Assembly (NCBI GenBank): GCA_028274465.1
Contig: CM051456.1
Location: forward strand, 101,593,348 to 101,657,347
Direction of reading: 5' to 3'
DNA: 64,000 bases
Source of the DNA: Plantago ovata
Lineage: Eukaryota > Streptophyta > Magnoliopsida > Lamiales > Plantaginaceae
The notes under the pieces are model-generated. The model was not told where the DNA came from, did no database searches, and saw only the letters and a program-made list of their open reading frames with translations. Numbering within the stretch: position 1 is the stretch's first letter; every line of letters starts with the position of its first letter. A program made the position numbers and the translations under genes. Positions 30,051 through 41,692 of the stretch are shown here, one piece after another.

Positions 30051-30834
30051 TGATGAATGTGTATTTTACACTTTCATTCGAGTCTTTTTCACCTATTTTA
30101 GCTATCCTCTAGGTTAATTTAGCTATATTTTAATGTATTTTATTAGAATAGTGTCACGTTTCCCTTTAGATTTTATTTTACAGGTTTTGGTTGAAATTCG
30201 AGGATTTCCGGGCAATTATATTGAAGTTGACAAGGAATTGGCGTTCCAGAAGCCTATTTGGAGTATCTGAAGGTTTCCGGATAGGATTTGAAGTCTAGGG
30301 GCCGAATCTGGAGGTTAGAAGGCTACTAGAAGTCAGAAACCGAGTCCGAAAAGGTGAAGAAATCCAAAAACGCGTCGAAAATGCGGAATTCCGCGAGAAA
30401 AACTCGGGGGCGAACCGCCCCGTGGTTTTTTAGGGCCTATATATAGTGCTCAATTTTTCTCCGAAAATCATATCTTTCCAGACCTACTTTCTCACCTCTC
30501 TCTATAGTTTTAGGTAGGAACTTCCTGGGGCCTGTCCTGGGAGTTCTGTAGCTTAGGGGATACTTTTTCATAGCAGTTTGGAGCTCGTAGGACCGCAATC
30601 ATCCGGAGATTGACAACCTTCGGTAACTTTGTATCTTACAGTTTTATTCTACTTATTTTATTATATTCTTTCAACATGTTTTCTTCTATGATTTTTGTTG
30701 ATTGCATGCCTATTATGAGTAGCTAAACTTATCGTTGGTGGTAGTATGTGAATTCTTAGCGAAGGGAAGATAATCATGCTAATGGCTATATCGCGCATTA
30801 TACTTCGTGTCATTGCTTTATTTCGTTGATCAGG
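30051..30834 (+). repeat. A3 5' LTR, left part
   Basis: It begins TGATGAATGTG. It has the GC hairpin GGGGCGAACCGCCCC at 30407-30421 and a TATA box (TATATATA) at 30438-30445. It is interrupted by E after TCAGG (30830-30834) and continues at 41054. Confidence 0.95.
30407..30445 (+). promoter_or_regulatory. A3 LTR core promoter: GC hairpin plus TATA box
   Basis: A 6-bp-arm inverted repeat (GGGGCG, GGCGAACCGCC core) ends 16 bp before TATATATA. The same arrangement occurs in the A1 LTR (18362-18376 with 18338-18345 on the minus strand) and, in doubled form, in the A3 3' LTR (hairpin 45787-45801, TATA 45818-45825). Confidence 0.65.
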
Positions 30835-32240
30835 TGATGACTGTCGTTTTTCACCAATTAAATTTGTTTTAAAAGCCTAAGAACACTTATCACTACACAA
30901 ACTAGAGTGCAATGGCAAGTTGTCCCTGAGTGTCGTTCGCTCGGGACCTAACGTGGCTTTGCTTGAGGTTTTTGCAAGTAATTTCAGTCAACGAGTTCAA
31001 ATGTTGATAGAATCGTTTCCTTTGAACAATAGCAACGAGAAATCAGATTGTTGTAAACAAGTTTGGAAAACGGTTGGTGGTAGAAATCAAATACACATGC
31101 ATGGGTTACAAATATGCTCACAAGTTCAGTGCGTAGAACCTTCGATCAAGTCTGCTAAGCAACTCGTCTAGGCAAATTTAAGACACACATCATGAAAGAT
31201 CACTATCAATACTTTAGAGGTGCTTGTCACCAACACCATTTATCTAGCATGCTGCAAATCTCTAACATACAATCCTATAGCTTTCATTGACCAAGAGTTT
31301 GTCACTATACTCAATTCGAATATGTTTTATAGGCAACTAAGAATCATATGGAGGGATTTGCAGCAAGATTGAATCACAATCTCATGTAAGCATAAACATA
31401 ACCCATAGCATGCATATTCTACATTCTATCACCAACACAAAAGATTTAGCTACTCATATTCATCAACATAGACATCAATTCATATGAATAATAATCAGAA
31501 TACATCATATCAAACTACAAGACAAGAGAGTGATACAAGTTACCACCAAAGCTGTCACTAATCGGTGGAAATCAAAGAAAACCTCTCCGTAGATGATTAC
31601 AAAGGATGAAATCCAATCAAAACCTTGAATCCCAAGCTAAAATACAAAGTAATCTGAATATTCTCTGAGTTTTGGGGCTTAGGAGCTCTCCAAAACCAAG
31701 TTACAGTTCAAAAGATATTCAAAAAATGATCAAAGATCAGATCTAAGAAGGAAAATTCGAAAACGTAACCGCTGCCAAGCTGACCGCTTGGAGAAGCCAA
31801 GCGGAGCGCTTGGCAAGCGAAGCGCTTCGGGAACTCCAAGCGCTTCGCTTGGCTTCTGTGCCAAAGCTCCTGGAAATTGAAGCGGAGCGCTTCACTATTC
31901 CAGGCGCTTAGCTTGGCTCCTGGGTAGATTTTTGTCTTCAAACTCAATCTTTTTGCCCTCACATGGCCCTCGGGTGCCTTGGACTCATCCTTCTCGATGC
32001 TTATTAATACTCAAACACTAACGAACAAGCCACGGAGATTGGGGAACTTCAACGGGGCCATCTTTTCCATCAAAAAGGCTCGTTTTTAGCTCCAAAAACG
32101 CCGTTTCGTACCTAAGTGCCTGAAAATGCAGAAAACACAAAACGTGACACTATTCTACAAAACTAACCAAAAAACAAGGCTAGAAGATAGCAAAAGAAGG
32201 TAAAAAAGACAAGATGAACGCGTCAAAAATACGTTCATCA
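30835..32240 (-). repeat. E 3' LTR (1,406 bp)
   Basis: It runs TGATGACTGTCG to CGTTCATCA. It contains a block of GC-rich palindromic motifs built on AAGCGGAGCGCTT at about 31771-31922. The ORFs in it recur in the other LTR and are not genes. Confidence 0.95.
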
Positions 32241-34119
32241 AACTCCCCAAACCAAACCTTTGCTTGTCCTCAAGCAACAAACTATCCTAAATGCAACACA
32301 AAAGGAGTCTCATGCCAAGTAAAGTGAACTAATCTATTGAATCTACCAAATGCTTATGAACAAAACCAAATGAGCATGACATGCAAATAGGTTGAAGTAT
32401 GCCTCGATTGCGAATATACACATTCTCAAGTGCACTTGGTTAAACAAAGGAGTCTCACGTAACATCTTCTACCTGGACCTGGTCAGTAACGACACAATGA
32501 TGCATGTTATCATACTACAATTGCCCCGTGCCTATGAAACCGAGGACTTACTTCTGTTCACCAAGCGAGACTTTTCCTCAAGAGAGGGCGAACCAATACT
32601 GGCTCTCATCAAACGAAGGAGGGTTCCCTTAGATAGATAACACTCCCCTATTCTACCCAGACTCTCAAGAATGAGCCTCTTTCAACCACTTCTTGAATAG
32701 CAAGACGAGGGTGGTCAAGAACAGGCCTTGGACAAAGGCGGCACGAAATGAAAGATAGAATTTACAACTCGATAACTTCAAAAACAAATATTTACATGAC
32801 ACTTGACACTTTACTAGACTGCTTTTGGCTTGCAACGACCCTTCTTTTGCTTTTGGGTCTTATTCTTTATTTTCTTTCTTCTCTTTTTTTTTTTATATTT
32901 TCTTTTCTCTTTTTCTTCTTTTCTTTTTCTCTTTTTTTTCTTTTATAAAGGGGCAAGCAGCAGTACTAAGTGTCAAAAACACCTCCCCAAACTTATTCGA
33001 AAGAATAGGTTTGAGCACAAAGATGAAAGAGAAAGAGGAAAGACTCTTTTACAAAGACACCTCCCCAAACCTATTCGAAAGAATAGGTTGGGACACAAAA
33101 CAAAAAGAAAAAGAAAAAGGAAACTTTACAACGACTCAAAGACGAAAGATAAGATCAACGAAGCAACCCCCTCCCCAAACCTATTCGATAGAATAGGTTT
33201 AATACAAGGAATCGCACACCTCACACTACCTCCTTCCTAGGCATTTGGCAATCTCTTATCGAGGTGAAGAACTTGTCGCCTCTTACGTACATAATTACAC
33301 GGGTTACAACCATAGACTCTAACATGCATCATTTCATAAGGCCATCGTGAACCGCAGCAGAAGAAACACCACTCAAGGTGATGTCGAGACTACTAAGCTT
33401 AACTAGTGCACATGCGAATGTGACAAACCAAGCGAGACAAGCCTCAAACTACTTGCAAAGTGATGCAACATATGATCAATGGCCATAAACACTTAGTCTA
33501 CTCAATAAAAAAGTTCAAAAGACTTGGCAATAAACTCCACACACAACAACGTGCAACAACTAATCTAGGGATGATATGCATGCAAAAATTTGAAAAAAAA
33601 CACGACAAATCACATGAACTTGAGTAAAATCAGGCATGTACGAACCACACAAGCATATAGTACTGAAAATCCAATACCCCCTCCCCAAACCTAAACTTTT
33701 GCTCGTCCTCGAGCAAAGAAAAGTTGAAAGAAAAGGAAAAATTGGATTGAAAGTACACTTCCCTGAGATAAAGGTTCGTGTCCAATCTCCTATATATGAG
33801 TAGTACCTGAGAGGACTCAAGAAACAAGTGAGAACGGGTGCGCAAAGGTGAGAAGAATGGAAAAACGAGGAAAATCTGGGTACAGGGTCCAAGCGGAGCG
33901 CTTGGGAGGCTCCCGGCGCTCCGCTTGAATTTCCAGAAGTTGCAAAACTCCCTGGAATTTGAAGCGGACCGCTTGGCCCTGTTTCTAGATTTTCGATGTT
34001 TTTCCTCTCTTAATCACCTAAGGCACCAAGACAAAACTAGACTAAACTAATCACGACAAAAGGCACACAGGCCACAACTACAAAAGCAAATAAAGAGTAC
34101 AAGAAACTAAAGAAATGAA
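32241..34119 (-). other. E 3' noncoding region
   Basis: Next to the LTR is a PPT (32241-32258) almost identical to that of the A family. A polypurine tract (T/C-rich on the plus strand) spans about 32835-32945. Three hairpins with arms AACCTATTC (AACTTATTC in the first) and GAATAGGTT lie at 32990-33011, 33068-33089 and 33178-33199. A second block of AAGCGG...CCGCTT palindromes is at about 33885-33990. No protein gene is supported. Confidence 0.8.
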
Positions 34120-35208
34120 CTAAGATACAAAAGGTACCTCAAACAAGTCAACCTCCACTTCATGAGTCGACTCGAGAGGCTCTAGGTACGGCTTAACTCT
34201 ATGGCCATTGACCTTGAAGGTAGCTCCGGTTTGGTTGTCCAAGAGTTCCACAGCACCATGGGGTGCTACTCGGACAATTTCAAATGGTCCGTCCCATCTA
34301 GAATGGAGTTTTCCAGGAAAAAGTCGCAACCGAGAGTTGAAGAGGAGTGCCTTTTGTCCTGGAACTAAATCCTTGCGAATGATGCCTCTATCATGATACC
34401 TCTTTGCCCGTTCCTTGTATATCTTACCACTCTCGAAGGCTTTCAATCTTAGCTCATCTAGCTCGGTGAGTTGCAAAAGTCTTTCTTCACCGGCTTTCTC
34501 CATATCAAAGTTCAATTGCTTGATGGCCCAAAGTGCTCTATGCTCCAACTCCACGGGTAGATGGCAAGCTTTCCCGTACACAAGCCGGTAGGGAGTGGTA
34601 CCAATCACCGTTTTGAACGAGGTCCTATATGCCCATAGTGCATCCGGCAACTTGGTGGACCAATCCTTTCTCGAGGGTTTGACTACCCGCTCCAAGATTT
34701 TCTTGATTTGCCGATTTCTCACTTCTACTTGGCCAGATGTTTGAGGATGATATGGAGTAGCAACGAAATGTGTGACCCCGTACTTCTTCATGAGGTTAGC
34801 GAAGACCTTGTTCACAAAGTGAGTTCCCCCATCGCTGATAATGGACCTCGGGGTCCCAAACCTATTGAAGATCACATCACGAAGAAAAGAGAGTACAACC
34901 TTGGCATCATTAGTCCGGGTGGGAACAGCCTCTGCCCATTTGGTGACATAGTCTACCGCAACCAAGATATATTTGTACCCATTACTCTTAGGGAATGGTC
35001 CCATAAAGTCTATACCCCAAACATCAAAAGGCTCAACAACTAAGTTACCTTGCTGGGGGCATTTCTTGTTGCTTGCCAATGTTCCCACTCCGTTGGCATG
35101 AGTCACATTGTGCCACAAATAAGCGCGCATCTTCATACAAGCTGGGCCAAAAGAACCCGGATTGAAGCACCTTGCGAGCGGTTTTTTGGCCACTATAATG
35201 CCCTCCAC
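34120..35208 (-). pseudogene. E integrase (frame-shifted from pol)
   Basis: The frame overlaps the end of the RT frame by 164 bases, and the zinc-binding HHCC part ([12 protein letters not shown] and CDSCQRSG) is still in the RT frame, so a one-base shift near 35050-35060 separates the two. The catalytic core has Asp in [10 protein letters not shown], Asp in IISDGGTHF and Glu in SGQVEVRNR, so the D-D-E triad is intact. A GPF-type C-terminal module ([12 protein letters not shown]) follows. The first residues of this frame are out of phase and not real protein. Confidence 0.9.
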
Positions 35209-38200
35209 ATTCTAACTCATGGCAGAATCTCAGTATCGACAATTGCTCTTTCTCGGGTACACACCTCCGCAAAACTTCATCTCCTCCCTTGCGGAACAAG
35301 TACGGGTCATCCCATATGTAATGGCGACAATTCCTCACAAGTGAACGCCGTTCAGGTCCAGAGAGATGGGTTGGCATCACATTTGTGGCTAAGAAGTTAA
35401 CGATATCGGCGTACCATGGGTCCAACTCTATGCGCATCAACTGATCATCGCGCAAATCATCTGGGACGGGTGTGTCATCTTGTGGAATGTTTGGCAACCG
35501 GGACAAGTGGTCCGCCACAAGGTTTTCCTTGCCACTTTTATCGATTAATTCCACCTTGAACTCTTGGAGAAGAAGTGCCCAACGCATCAAGCGTGGCTTG
35601 GTTTCACGCTTAGCAATCAAATGCTTGAGAGCTGCATGGTCAGTGTGAACAAAAACTTTGTACCCAGTAATATAGGACCTGAATTTACTTAGAGCAAAAA
35701 TAACCGCTAAGAATTCTTTCTCAGTGGTAGTATAATTAATCTGAGCAGCATCTAAGGTCTTACTAGCATAGTAAATCACTCTGAAACGGTTATCAACCTT
35801 TTGACCAAGAACAGCACCCATAGCATAGTCAGAAGCATCACACATAATTTCAAAAGGAATTTTCCAATCCGAAGAGACTACAATAGGGGCTGTTAAGAGT
35901 TTCTCCTTAAGTGTGTGGAAAGCGTCAAGACATTCTTGTGTGAATTCGAAGAGAACATCTTTAGCAAGCAAGTTACTCAAGCACTTAGCTATCTTAGAGA
36001 AGTCTTTGATAAATCTCCTATGGAAGCCTACATGCCCAAGGAAGGATTGCAATTCACGCACACAAGTAGGTGGAGGTAACTTTTCAATGATTTCAAGTTT
36101 CCCTTTGTCTACCTCTATCCCCCTCTTAGAAATAGCATGTCCCAACACAATTCCCTCTTTAACCATATAGTGACTCTTTTCCCAACTCAATGTAAGATTA
36201 CATTCAATACACCTCCTTAAGACACGATCAAGTTTATCAAGACAATCATCAAATGAATCACCATAAACGGAAAAATCATCCATAAATACCTCAACAAATT
36301 TATTCACCATGTCGGAGAAGACAGAGAGCATGCAACGTTGGAAAGTAGCCGGAGCATTGCACAATCCGAAGGGCATCCTCCGGTATGCGAAAGTGCCAAA
36401 AGGACATGTGAAGGTGGTCTTCTCTTGGTCCTCGGGAGCTATAGGAATCTGGTAGAAACCTGACAAACACTCCAAGAAACAATAGAACTCTTGCCCAGCT
36501 AGACGGTTAAGCATATCATCAATAAATCGTAAAGGAAAATGATCTTTCTTTGTGGAAGAATTCAATTTCCTATAATCGATGCACATACGCCACCCCGTTG
36601 TTTTCCTAACGGGTACTAATTCCCCTTTATCATTTGCTTCGACCGTGATACCCGACTTCTTAGGGACTACATGGACGGGGCTAACCCATTTGCTATCGGG
36701 AGCTGGGTAAATCATCTTAGCATCTAGGAGTTTAAGCACCTCTTTCTTCACAACTTCTTGCATAGCTGGGTTTAGCCTACGTTGTGGTTGCCTAACAGGT
36801 TTCGCATCTTCCTCTAAGGCTATTTTGTGGGTACATTGCACCGGGCTTATACCCTTGATGTCACCTATGCTCCATCCTATGGCTCCGGTGTTTCTTTTCA
36901 ACACCTCCACTAACTTAGCCTCTTCCTCCTTACCAAGCTTAGAAGATATGATTACAGGTTTAGACTCATTCTCTCCTAGAAAGACATATTTCAAATGGCT
37001 TGGTAATGGTTTAAGCTCAAGGGTTGGTTCACTAGGTGGAGGGGTCACTCCTTCATCTTCATCTATTCCTAGAGACTCTTCTACTTCTTCTCCTAGAGGG
37101 ATTTCGGGTGCATTATCTAGGAGGGCTGTCATAGCTAACACTTCTTCGGTGACAAATCCCTCTTCAAGGTTCATAGTAAGAGCGGCTTCTAAAGGGTCGC
37201 TAACTTGATGAGCAGAATAAGTATCACAAGAGATAGATTCATAGCAATCAACAAATTTAAGTTCTTCAATCATAGCTTCCTCAGAGTCAGGTTCACATAC
37301 CTGTTTGTATTGCTCGATCTGAACTTTGTCTCCGAGTACCTCCATGGTGATCTTTTTCCCTCGAAGCTCCAAACATGTGTTGGTGGTAGCCATGAAGGGT
37401 CTGCCCAAAAGCACAATATGCTCCTTTCTCGAACATGTACCCTCGTCTGCTGTTTCCATCACCACAAAGTCGGTTGGCACAATGATTCTATCCACCTTCA
37501 CTAGAATATCCTCGACTATCCCCAGTGGGCGTTTCACACTTGGATCATCCATTTGAACGACCATGCTAGTGGGTTGGATTTTTCCCAACCCCAACGCCTT
37601 GTAGATGGAGTATGGCATTAGATTAATGCTAGCCCCCAAATCAAGCATTGCTTTTGTGGATCGGCCATTTCCCATGGTGATACTAATTATGAAACTCCCG
37701 GGATCCTTTTTCTTCAACGGTAACTCATGCACCGAGTTAACCATTTCAAGTTCAGCCACATCCCCTTTCTGGAAAATCTTCTTATTACTCCTCACTTCTT
37801 TGAAAAATTTCGTGTAAGCGGGAATATTTTGAATCAATTCCAGAAGGGGAACGTTCACCTCTACTTTTGATAGGATCCCATATATAGGTGAGTCTCGGAT
37901 GTCCTGCTTAGCTTCCTTTATCCTTCCGGGAAAGGGAAGATGGGGTTTAGGGGGCACATAAGGATTAGGCGACTTATGGAGTCCGCCTTCCTTTTGTTGT
38001 GCACCCCCTTCCTCATCTTCCTTATCCTTCTCAGTAACAAGTTCAGGGGTTGGTGCGGCTTCTTCTACAACCTCCTTCTCCAGCTGCTCATCATCACCTG
38101 TATCACATATATTATTAGGCAAAGATTTAGTTTTAGAAGGATACATCAAAGGATATGGTGGTCTTGATTCCTTGCCACTCCGCAAAAGTATGTTTGCCTC

Positions 38201-38959
38201 TTCAAGTTCTTCCTCAATCCTGGAGCTTTCGCAATGTTCTTCTTCGCCTTCCAGATCAGCCTCAAGTCCCTCAATGAACTCCTCTTGACGATTAAGATTT
38301 CTCTCATTTCCGGAAAAATCAGAATTTTCCTCCCAGGTCTCAGGCGGACCGCTTGACAGAGCGCAGGCGGAGCGCTTGCCAAGCGCTTCGCCTGGCTCAT
38401 GGAGCTTCTTTTTTTTCCTCTCCTTTCTCTCCTGGAATTTCAAGCGCTCAGCCTGGATTTCCAGTGAATTTTCTTCATGCATGTGACACTCGGAACCCCT
38501 TTCTTCACTCATTTTCTCTTCTAGTAACTCGAGCATGACCTCAGATTCACCTAGAACTTCATACACACACTCCATTCTAGTATCAAAATCCTCTTGGTAT
38601 TTCTCCGCTACTTCGAGCACATTTCCCCAAACCTCCATTAGAGTGGATAACACCTTTTCTTCCTCTTCGGTGAAGCACTCCTCTTCACCTTGAGCTTGCG
38701 AGTCTTCCACCTCAAAGACGTAATATGGAATATTTTCGCCCGAGCATGTCTTCACTTTATAATCGAAGTTGTCATCATGAGAACTAATGGCAATAGGCTT
38801 GGGTGCTCGATACATCTCTGAGTAGTCAACCGGTGGCACAACAGCATGGTTACGTGTCGTAGCGAGCAATCTCCCAAAAACCTCTTTGATTTGGGATACG
38901 GTACAATTCTCCATACCGTCACATGCACCATCTATCACCAACTGCAAGTCTTCATCCAA
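35045..38959 (-). CDS. gag-pol: E polyprotein: Gag C-terminus, protease, RT and RNase H
   Basis: This 1,304-codon frame is in phase with the upstream gag and separated from it only by a TGA. It holds an acidic linker, a protease motif of Athila form ([12 protein letters not shown]), RT with [11 protein letters not shown], and an RNase H with [16 protein letters not shown] and [11 protein letters not shown]. The frame continues into the integrase zinc-binding domain. RT motif A reads [12 protein letters not shown] where LDGYSGY or similar is expected, so the first catalytic Asp is Glu and neighbouring residues are altered. RT is probably inactive. The linker includes a translated copy of the GC palindrome block (plus 38340-38465). 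Confidence 0.88.
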   Translation of the reverse strand: MDEDLQLVIDGACDGMENCTVSQIKEVFGRLLATTRNHAVVPPVDYSEMYRAPKPIAISSHDDNFDYKVKTCSGENIPYYVFEVEDSQAQGEEECFTEEEEKVLSTLMEVWGNVLEVAEKYQEDFDTRMECVYEVLGESEVMLELLEEKMSEERGSECHMHEENSLEIQAERLKFQERKERKKKKLHEPGEALGKRSACALSSGPPETWEENSDFSGNERNLNRQEEFIEGLEADLEGEEEHCESSRIEEELEEANILLRSGKESRPPYPLMYPSKTKSLPNNICDTGDDEQLEKEVVEEAAPTPELVTEKDKEDEEGGAQQKEGGLHKSPNPYVPPKPHLPFPGRIKEAKQDIRDSPIYGILSKVEVNVPLLELIQNIPAYTKFFKEVRSNKKIFQKGDVAELEMVNSVHELPLKKKDPGSFIISITMGNGRSTKAMLDLGASINLMPYSIYKALGLGKIQPTSMVVQMDDPSVKRPLGIVEDILVKVDRIIVPTDFVVMETADEGTCSRKEHIVLLGRPFMATTNTCLELRGKKITMEVLGDKVQIEQYKQVCEPDSEEAMIEELKFVDCYESISCDTYSAHQVSDPLEAALTMNLEEGFVTEEVLAMTALLDNAPEIPLGEEVEESLGIDEDEGVTPPPSEPTLELKPLPSHLKYVFLGENESKPVIISSKLGKEEEAKLVEVLKRNTGAIGWSIGDIKGISPVQCTHKIALEEDAKPVRQPQRRLNPAMQEVVKKEVLKLLDAKMIYPAPDSKWVSPVHVVPKKSGITVEANDKGELVPVRKTTGWRMCIDYRKLNSSTKKDHFPLRFIDDMLNRLAGQEFYCFLECLSGFYQIPIAPEDQEKTTFTCPFGTFAYRRMPFGLCNAPATFQRCMLSVFSDMVNKFVEVFMDDFSVYGDSFDDCLDKLDRVLRRCIECNLTLSWEKSHYMVKEGIVLGHAISKRGIEVDKGKLEIIEKLPPPTCVRELQSFLGHVGFHRRFIKDFSKIAKCLSNLLAKDVLFEFTQECLDAFHTLKEKLLTAPIVVSSDWKIPFEIMCDASDYAMGAVLGQKVDNRFRVIYYASKTLDAAQINYTTTEKEFLAVIFALSKFRSYITGYKVFVHTDHAALKHLIAKRETKPRLMRWALLLQEFKVELIDKSGKENLVADHLSRLPNIPQDDTPVPDDLRDDQLMRIELDPWYADIVNFLATNVMPTHLSGPERRSLVRNCRHYIWDDPYLFRKGGDEVLRRCVPEKEQLSILRFCHELECGGHYSGQKTARKVLQSGFFWPSLYEDARLFVAQCDSCQRSGNIGKQQEMPPAR

Positions 38960-38962
38960 TCC

Positions 38963-39472
38963 TCAATAAAAACAAGTAATCAGTTCATATTCGCTCAACC
39001 GATGATGTGGGCATTCGCCCTTGTAGAGCTCAAATCTCTCTAGAGCATCGCAGAACCTTTCTCCCTTCCGCTGAGCGAATTCAATTATCTGCTTCTTGAG
39101 CTCTTCATTTTCCCTAGGCGAAAGGAACCGATCAAGAAAGGCGTCTACCACATCTTGCCAACTCCTCAATGATCCCCCAGGCAAAGATCTCAACCATTCC
39201 TTGGGTTTCCCAGTAAGAGCACATGGAAACAACCGACGCAAGAGCTGATCATCATTCAAATCACGTGGTGGTAACAACCCAACGTCACGCCGGTATTCTA
39301 CCACGAATCGTAATGCATTCTCACAAGGCGAATCTCGGAAGGTAGCTATGCTATAGAGAATTTCATCAGTGACCTCATATAACCTAGCCTCCAGTTCAAG
39401 ATAAATCGCCGGCTCTTTCCTTATTGCCTCATACCGGACTTTGAAAGTTTCGTTCAAGCAAACTTCTTCCAT
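38963..39472 (-). pseudogene. gag: E Gag N-terminal part, ended by an in-frame TGA
   Basis: 169 codons from ATG 39472 contain the retrotransposon Gag core (LTGKPKEWLRSLPGGSLRSW and GERFCDALERFELYKGECP). The TGA at 38963-38965 falls in a conserved stretch (CFY then GLDEDLQ), and the same frame carries on for 1,300 codons. A nonsense mutation is more likely than programmed readthrough, since related Gags run through this point. Confidence 0.85.
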
Positions 39473-39621
39473 ACCTGTTCAAGAACAAAGCCTCCAACTA
39501 ACTGTAAGTTTCCGTTAGTTTCGCAAAACTTTCACACAAATCAATCAAGAAACAAATAAGGGGTGGGAAAGAGATGTTGGCTGAAAAAACCAAAACAAAA
39601 ACACCAACCAAAGGAGTTAAG

Positions 39622-39639
39622 TCCCCGGCAGCGGCGCCA
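39622..39639 (-). other. E primer binding site (tRNA-Asp type, one mismatch)
   Basis: The minus strand reads TGGCGCCGCTGCCGGGGA, one base different from the A-family site, three bases from the 5' LTR. Confidence 0.85.
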
Positions 39640-39642
39640 AAT

Positions 39643-41048
39643 TGATGACTGTCGTTTTTCACCAATTAAATTTGTTTTAAAAGCCTAAGAACACTTATCA
39701 CTACACAAACTAGAGTGCAATGGAAAGTTGTCCCCGAGTGTCGTTCTCTCGGGACCTAACGTGGCTTTGCTTGAGGTTTTTGCAAGTAATTTCAGTCAAC
39801 GAGTTCAAATGTTGATAGAATCGTTTCCTTTGAACAATAGCAACGAGAAATCAGATTGTTGTAAACAAGTTTGGAAAACGGTTGGTGGTAGAAATCAAAT
39901 ACACATGCATGGGTTACGAATATGCTCACAAGTTCAGTGCGTAGAACCTTCGATCAAGTCTGCTAAGCAACTCGTCTAGGCAAATTTAAGACACACATCA
40001 TGAAAGATCACTATCAATACTTTAGAGGTGCTTGTCACCAACACCATTTATCTAGCATGCTGCAAATCTCTAACATACAATCCTATAGCTTTCATTGACC
40101 AAGAGTTTGTCACTATACTCAATTCGAATATGTTTTATAGGCAACTAAGAATCATATGGAGGGATTTGCAGCAAGATTGAATCACAATCTCATGTAATCA
40201 TAAACATAACCCATAGCATGCATATTCTACATTCTACCACCAACACAAAAGATTTAGCTACTCATATTCATCAACATAGACATCAATTCATATGAATAAT
40301 AATCAGAATACATCATATCAAACTACAAGACAAGAGAGTGATACAAGTTACCACCAAAGCTGTCACTAATCGGTGGAAATTAAAGAAAACCTCTCCGTAG
40401 ATGATTACAAAGGATGAAACCCAATCAAAACCTTGAATCCCAAGCTAAAATACAAAGTAATCTGAATATTCTCTGAGTTTTGGGGCTTAGGAGCTCTCCA
40501 AAACCAAGTTACAGTTCAAAAGATATTCAAAAAATGATCAAAGATCAGATCTAAGAAGGAAAATCCGAAAATGTAACCGCTGCCAAGCGGACCGCTTGGA
40601 GAAGCCAAGCGGAGTGCTTGGCAAGCGAAGCGCTTCGGGAACTCCAAGCGCTTCACTTGGCTTCTGTGCCAAAGCTCCTGGAAATTGAAGCGGAGCGCTT
40701 CACTATTCCAGGCGCTTAGCTTGGCTCCTGGGTAGATTTTTGTCTTCAAACTCAATCTTTTTGCCCTCGCATGGCTCTCGGGTGCCTTGGACTCATCCTT
40801 CTCGATGCTTATTAATACTCAAACACTTACGAACGAGCCACGGAGATTGGGGAACTTCAACGGGGCCATCTTTTCCATAAAAAAGGCTCGTTTTTAGCTC
40901 CAAAAACGCCGTTTCGTACCTAAGTGCCTGAAAATGCAGAAAACACAAAACGTGACACTATTCTACAAAACTAACCAAAAAACAAGGCTAGAAGATAGCA
41001 AAAGAAGGTAAAAAAGACAAGATGAACGCGTCAAAAATACGTTCATCA
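39643..41048 (-). repeat. E 5' LTR (1,406 bp)
   Basis: Same ends and length as 30835-32240. The palindrome block is at about 40579-40731. Confidence 0.95.
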
Positions 41049-41053
41049 TCAGG

Positions 41054-41523
41054 CACAGCCTAAATTCTCGTATGTTGTATTAATTATTATGCATGTTTGG
41101 ACACTTGTCGACCATCAGACCAATTATCTTCGTAGTGTTGAATAATTACGGAACACATTAGGACAATAGTGATTGACTTGTCAGACCAATTATCTTCGTA
41201 GTGCTTAATATTTGCAACAGGACACTAGATTGATTCAAAGATCTCTATGCAAGACCGAGGAATTTATGCATGATTATCGACCCGTTATGTTAAGAAGGAC
41301 CATACTATCACCAATCTCCATTATCTGCTAGAAACCCCCTTTTGCTATCTGTCTGCTTTTTTTATATTCTAAATTAGATTTGATAAAGCTAGTTATAGTC
41401 CTGAGAGAACGACACTCGAGTCATTCTACTGCTACACTACGGTTTTCGTTGTAGTTGTGGATTGCCTTTGGCTAATTACAAATTTATTTGCTTGAATTCG
41501 GAGCACAACATCCGCGTTCATCA
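41054..41523 (+). repeat. A3 5' LTR, right part
   Basis: Continues the LTR from 30834 after the E target-site copy and ends GTTCATCA. It aligns with 46215-46684. Confidence 0.95.
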
Positions 41524-41526
41524 AAT

Positions 41527-41544
41527 TGGCGCCGTTGCCGGGGA
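41527..41544 (+). other. A3 primer binding site (tRNA-Asp type)
   Basis: TGGCGCCGTTGCCGGGGA three bases after the LTR, identical to A1 and A2 in the opposite orientation. Confidence 0.9.
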
Positions 41545-41692
41545 CTATACTCCTTTTTTCTGTTTAATTTGTTTATATCATCAGCATTCAATTCCTAATT
41601 CTAGTAGTTTTAATTTTCCTTTGTAATCTCTCTCTGATACTGCTTTCCTAGTCTGTTTCTAATCACCTTTCCTAGTCTGTTATAGATAGTGT

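Larger units (their letters stand above)
30835..41048 (-). mobile_element. Element E: Athila-type Ty3/Gypsy retrotransposon with damaged gag-pol
   Basis: E is flanked by TCAGG at 30830-30834 and 41049-41053; removing it restores the A3 LTR. Both LTRs are 1,406 bp and differ at about 18 positions by eye (about 1.3%). Right to left: 5' LTR, PBS at 39622-39639, gag at 39472-38963, protease-RT-RNase H at 38959-35045, integrase at 35208-34120, noncoding 3' region, PPT at 32241-32258, 3' LTR. Tat-style second RNase H is absent. No envelope-like ORF is seen after integrase. It is broken by one TGA and one frameshift. Confidence 0.95.

Noticed and set aside
37205..38538. Many short plus-strand ORFs across E pol
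   Set aside because: All are opposite-strand shadows of the long E polyprotein frame.
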